64,000 bases of DNA from Oceanospirillaceae bacterium (GTDB taxonomy: Bacteria > Pseudomonadota > Gammaproteobacteria > Pseudomonadales > Balneatricaceae), in contig JAPYOS010000005.1 in assembly GCA_029938085.1 (NCBI GenBank), positions 1-64,000 of the forward strand. The letters are read 5' to 3'. The translations under genes were made by a program, and so were the position numbers. The notes under the pieces are model-generated. The model searched no databases. It had not been told where the DNA came from and saw only the letters and a program-made list of their open reading frames with translations. Of this stretch, positions 61,781 to 64,000 are shown in pieces; the stretch's first letter is position 1; every line of letters begins with the position of its first letter.

Positions 61781-62512
61781 TTAATTCTCTTTAACAAATA
61801 AATAACCCCGACTACGCACCGTTTTAATACGCCTGGGGTATTCGGGATCATCACCAATTTTGGGTCGTATACGTGACACTCGCACATCGATTGAGCGGTC
61901 TTGACCATCGTAAGAAATACCTCGCAAAGCCGAGAATATTTCTTCGCGACTTAATACGCGGCCGGCATTGCTGGCCAGAAGCCATAGCAAGTCAAACTCT
62001 GCGCTAGTGAGCTCAATGTCCTGTTCTCCCAACCACACCTCACGCATGGCGTTGTCTATGACTAATTCGCCAAAACTGTGTCTCGCGTTGTCGGTGTTAC
62101 GCAATGCGTCCGACGCTGCCGCATCGTTTGAAGTTTTATTCACGCGGCGCAGCATGGCGCTAATTCGAGCCAACAAGAGCCTAGGTTGCACGGGCTTACA
62201 GATGTAATCATCTGCACCCACTTCTAAACCAACCACTTGATCTAGCTCATCGGTGCGGGCAGTGAGCATAATAATGGGGCCAGAGTATTCGGGCCGCACC
62301 AGGCGACAAATGCCTAACCCATCTTCTCCTGGTAACATCAAGTCGAGGATAACCAAGTCGGGTTGCTCGGCCTTAATACGTCCAACTGCCACTGTGCCAT
62401 TGTGTTCCACGCTTACCGTTAGGCCATTGCTGACCAAATACTCTCGGGTAAGCTCTGCTAAGCGTTCGTCATCTTCAACGATCAATACATGTGTAGTTTG
62501 ATTAAAATCCAC
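61781..62512 (-). CDS. OmpR-family response regulator
   Basis: Receiver VLIVEDDERLAELTREYL...LVILDLMLPGEDGLGICR and winged-helix C-terminus IDVRVSRIRPKIGDDPEYPRRIKTVRSRGYLF. Confidence 0.95.
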   Translation of the reverse strand: MDFNQTTHVLIVEDDERLAELTREYLVSNGLTVSVEHNGTVAVGRIKAEQPDLVILDLMLPGEDGLGICRLVRPEYSGPIIMLTARTDELDQVVGLEVGADDYICKPVQPRLLLARISAMLRRVNKTSNDAAASDALRNTDNARHSFGELVIDNAMREVWLGEQDIELTSAEFDLLWLLASNAGRVLSREEIFSALRGISYDGQDRSIDVRVSRIRPKIGDDPEYPRRIKTVRSRGYLFVKEN

Positions 62513-62639
62513 TCGTGAGTCCTTTACTAGCAGCTAAAAAATGCCATTTATCTAAGGGCCAACCGCCAGGGCCAACCGCCCCAACCAACTTACAATCAGA
62601 CAGGTTAATTTACCTAATGGTTACATACTATAGTCATTT

Positions 62640-62679
62640 GTAAACAAAAGTAAACAAAAGTAAACAAATGTTAACGTAA
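62640..62679. promoter_or_regulatory. 10-bp-period direct repeats, candidate OmpR-family binding array
   Basis: GTAAACAAAA GTAAACAAAA GTAAACAAAT GTTAACGTAA upstream of the response regulator gene. Confidence 0.6.
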
Positions 62680-62831
62680 TTACTTATTGCCTATAAATTA
62701 TTACGTAACAGGAAAAACCGCAGCGATACCTCCTAGCGCATTGAACCCGATGCACATGCGTGATATAAATTAGCTCTTATCTTGGCCTTATTAAAGGCCC
62801 CACCTAACCCTCTCTTTTACTGGCCCTTTTA

Positions 62832-64000
62832 ATGAAACCTTGGTCTCCCAGCAGCTGGCGCGAATTCCCGATATTACAACAACCTAATTACACAGATACA
62901 CAAGCAGTAGCACGGGTTGAGCAGCAACTCGGTGGCGTGCCACCTTTGGTTTTTGCCGGTGAAGCAAGAGCCCTAAAACAACAGTTAGCCCAAGTGACTA
63001 ATGGCCAAGCCTTTCTATTACAAGGCGGTGACTGCGCCGAGAGCTTTGCAGAATTTAATGCCACCAATATCCGCGATACGTTTAAAGTCATGTTACAAAT
63101 GGCGGTAGTCCTCACCTTTGCTGGCAGTTGCCCAGTGGTTAAAGTGGGCCGTATGGCGGGCCAATTTGCTAAACCTCGCTCGGCAGACACCGAAACCTTT
63201 GATGGTATTGAGTTGCCTAGCTACCGTGGTGACATTGTTAACAGTACCGATTTTACCAGTGCTGCCCGGGTACCGGATCCTGAGCGTTTAATGCAAGCGT
63301 ACAATCAGTCCGCAGCCACACTCAATTTATTACGCGCCTTTGCTCAAGGTGGTTTTGCCGACCTTAATAAAGTGCATCAGTGGAACCAAGACTTTGTACG
63401 CTCTAGCCCTTTGGGCACACGTTATGAAGACTTGGCCGACCAAATAGATCGCTCGTTGAGCTTTATGAGTGCCTGTGGTCTAAATGCAGAAAATGCGCCC
63501 CAGCTACACAAAACTAGTCTATATACGTCTCACGAAGCCCTGCTCCTTAACTACGAGCAAGCGCTAACGCGTCAAGACAGCCTCACCAATGACTGGTACG
63601 ATTGTTCTGCACATATGTTGTGGATTGGTGACCGTACCCGGCAGGTGGATGGTGCTCACGTTGAATTTTTGCGTGGTGTAAAGAACCCACTCGGGTTTAA
63701 AGCAGGGCCTACCATGAAGGCTGACGACATGTTGCGCCTGATAGATATACTTAACCCTGATAATGAAGCCGGCCGTATTAACATCATTGCCCGCATGGGT
63801 GCCGACAATGTTGAGCAGCACTTGCCCGAGCTCATTAGGGCGGTAGAAAAAGAGGGTCGTAACGTGCTGTGGAGCAGTGACCCTATGCACGGCAACACCA
63901 TTAAGACCCATACCGGTTACAAAACCCGCCAGGTAAAGGATGTGTTACGCGAAGTGAAGAGTTTCTTTGACGTACACGCTGCCGAAGGCACCTATGCCGG
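62832..64000 (+). CDS. class II 3-deoxy-7-phosphoheptulonate synthase (partial, runs off the window)
   Basis: [72 protein letters not shown]...[13 protein letters not shown]; absent from the ORF track because it is open at the window edge. Confidence 0.95.
   Translation, partial: MKPWSPSSWREFPILQQPNYTDTQAVARVEQQLGGVPPLVFAGEARALKQQLAQVTNGQAFLLQGGDCAESFAEFNATNIRDTFKVMLQMAVVLTFAGSCPVVKVGRMAGQFAKPRSADTETFDGIELPSYRGDIVNSTDFTSAARVPDPERLMQAYNQSAATLNLLRAFAQGGFADLNKVHQWNQDFVRSSPLGTRYEDLADQIDRSLSFMSACGLNAENAPQLHKTSLYTSHEALLLNYEQALTRQDSLTNDWYDCSAHMLWIGDRTRQVDGAHVEFLRGVKNPLGFKAGPTMKADDMLRLIDILNPDNEAGRINIIARMGADNVEQHLPELIRAVEKEGRNVLWSSDPMHGNTIKTHTGYKTRQVKDVLREVKSFFDVHAAEGTYA

Noticed and set aside
62640-62679. 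CRISPR or replication iteron array
   Set aside because: 10-bp units without spacers and only four copies; better explained as regulator half-sites

Overview
The window looks like a gammaproteobacterial chromosome segment, probably marine (inference from gene content and order only). From left to right it holds: a small Lrp / PhyH / leaderless solute-binding-protein locus; a polyamine uptake and catabolism module (LuxR, SpuC-like aminotransferase, PotFGHI-like ABC transporter, aldehyde dehydrogenase); a histidine utilisation cluster (hutF, C, U, H, I, D); a LysR / Fe(II)-2OG oxygenase pair; a CaiD-like hydratase with a Dpp-type ABC transporter and a tightly overlapping four-enzyme operon (CocE/NonD hydrolase, HSL-type esterase, GMC oxidoreductase, MR/MLE enzyme); a decayed BrnTA toxin-antitoxin pair; tdk; a LigAB-type extradiol dioxygenase; tRNA-Pro; the core block ihfA-pheT-pheS-rplT-rpmI-infC-thrS; lutABC; polB; an ArsR/permease pair; a mevalonate-pathway operon; peroxiredoxin, glutaredoxin, argF, metR, a two-component system and a class II DAHP synthase cut by the window end. 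The most notable signal is structural. The ~8.6 kb polyamine module sits between direct repeats (357 bp that I read as identical, plus ~72 bp nearly identical) made of the convergent lrp/hutF 3' ends. Intact lrp lies on the outer left and intact hutF on the outer right, which is the pattern expected of a Campbell-type integration or segmental duplication. Several small gene remnants are scattered around it (a dipeptide-type SBP tail, a HisJ-like SBP tail, an RpiR SIS-domain tail). I found no CRISPR array, rRNA, transposase or prophage. All calls are by eye from sequence and protein motifs; no database searches were run.
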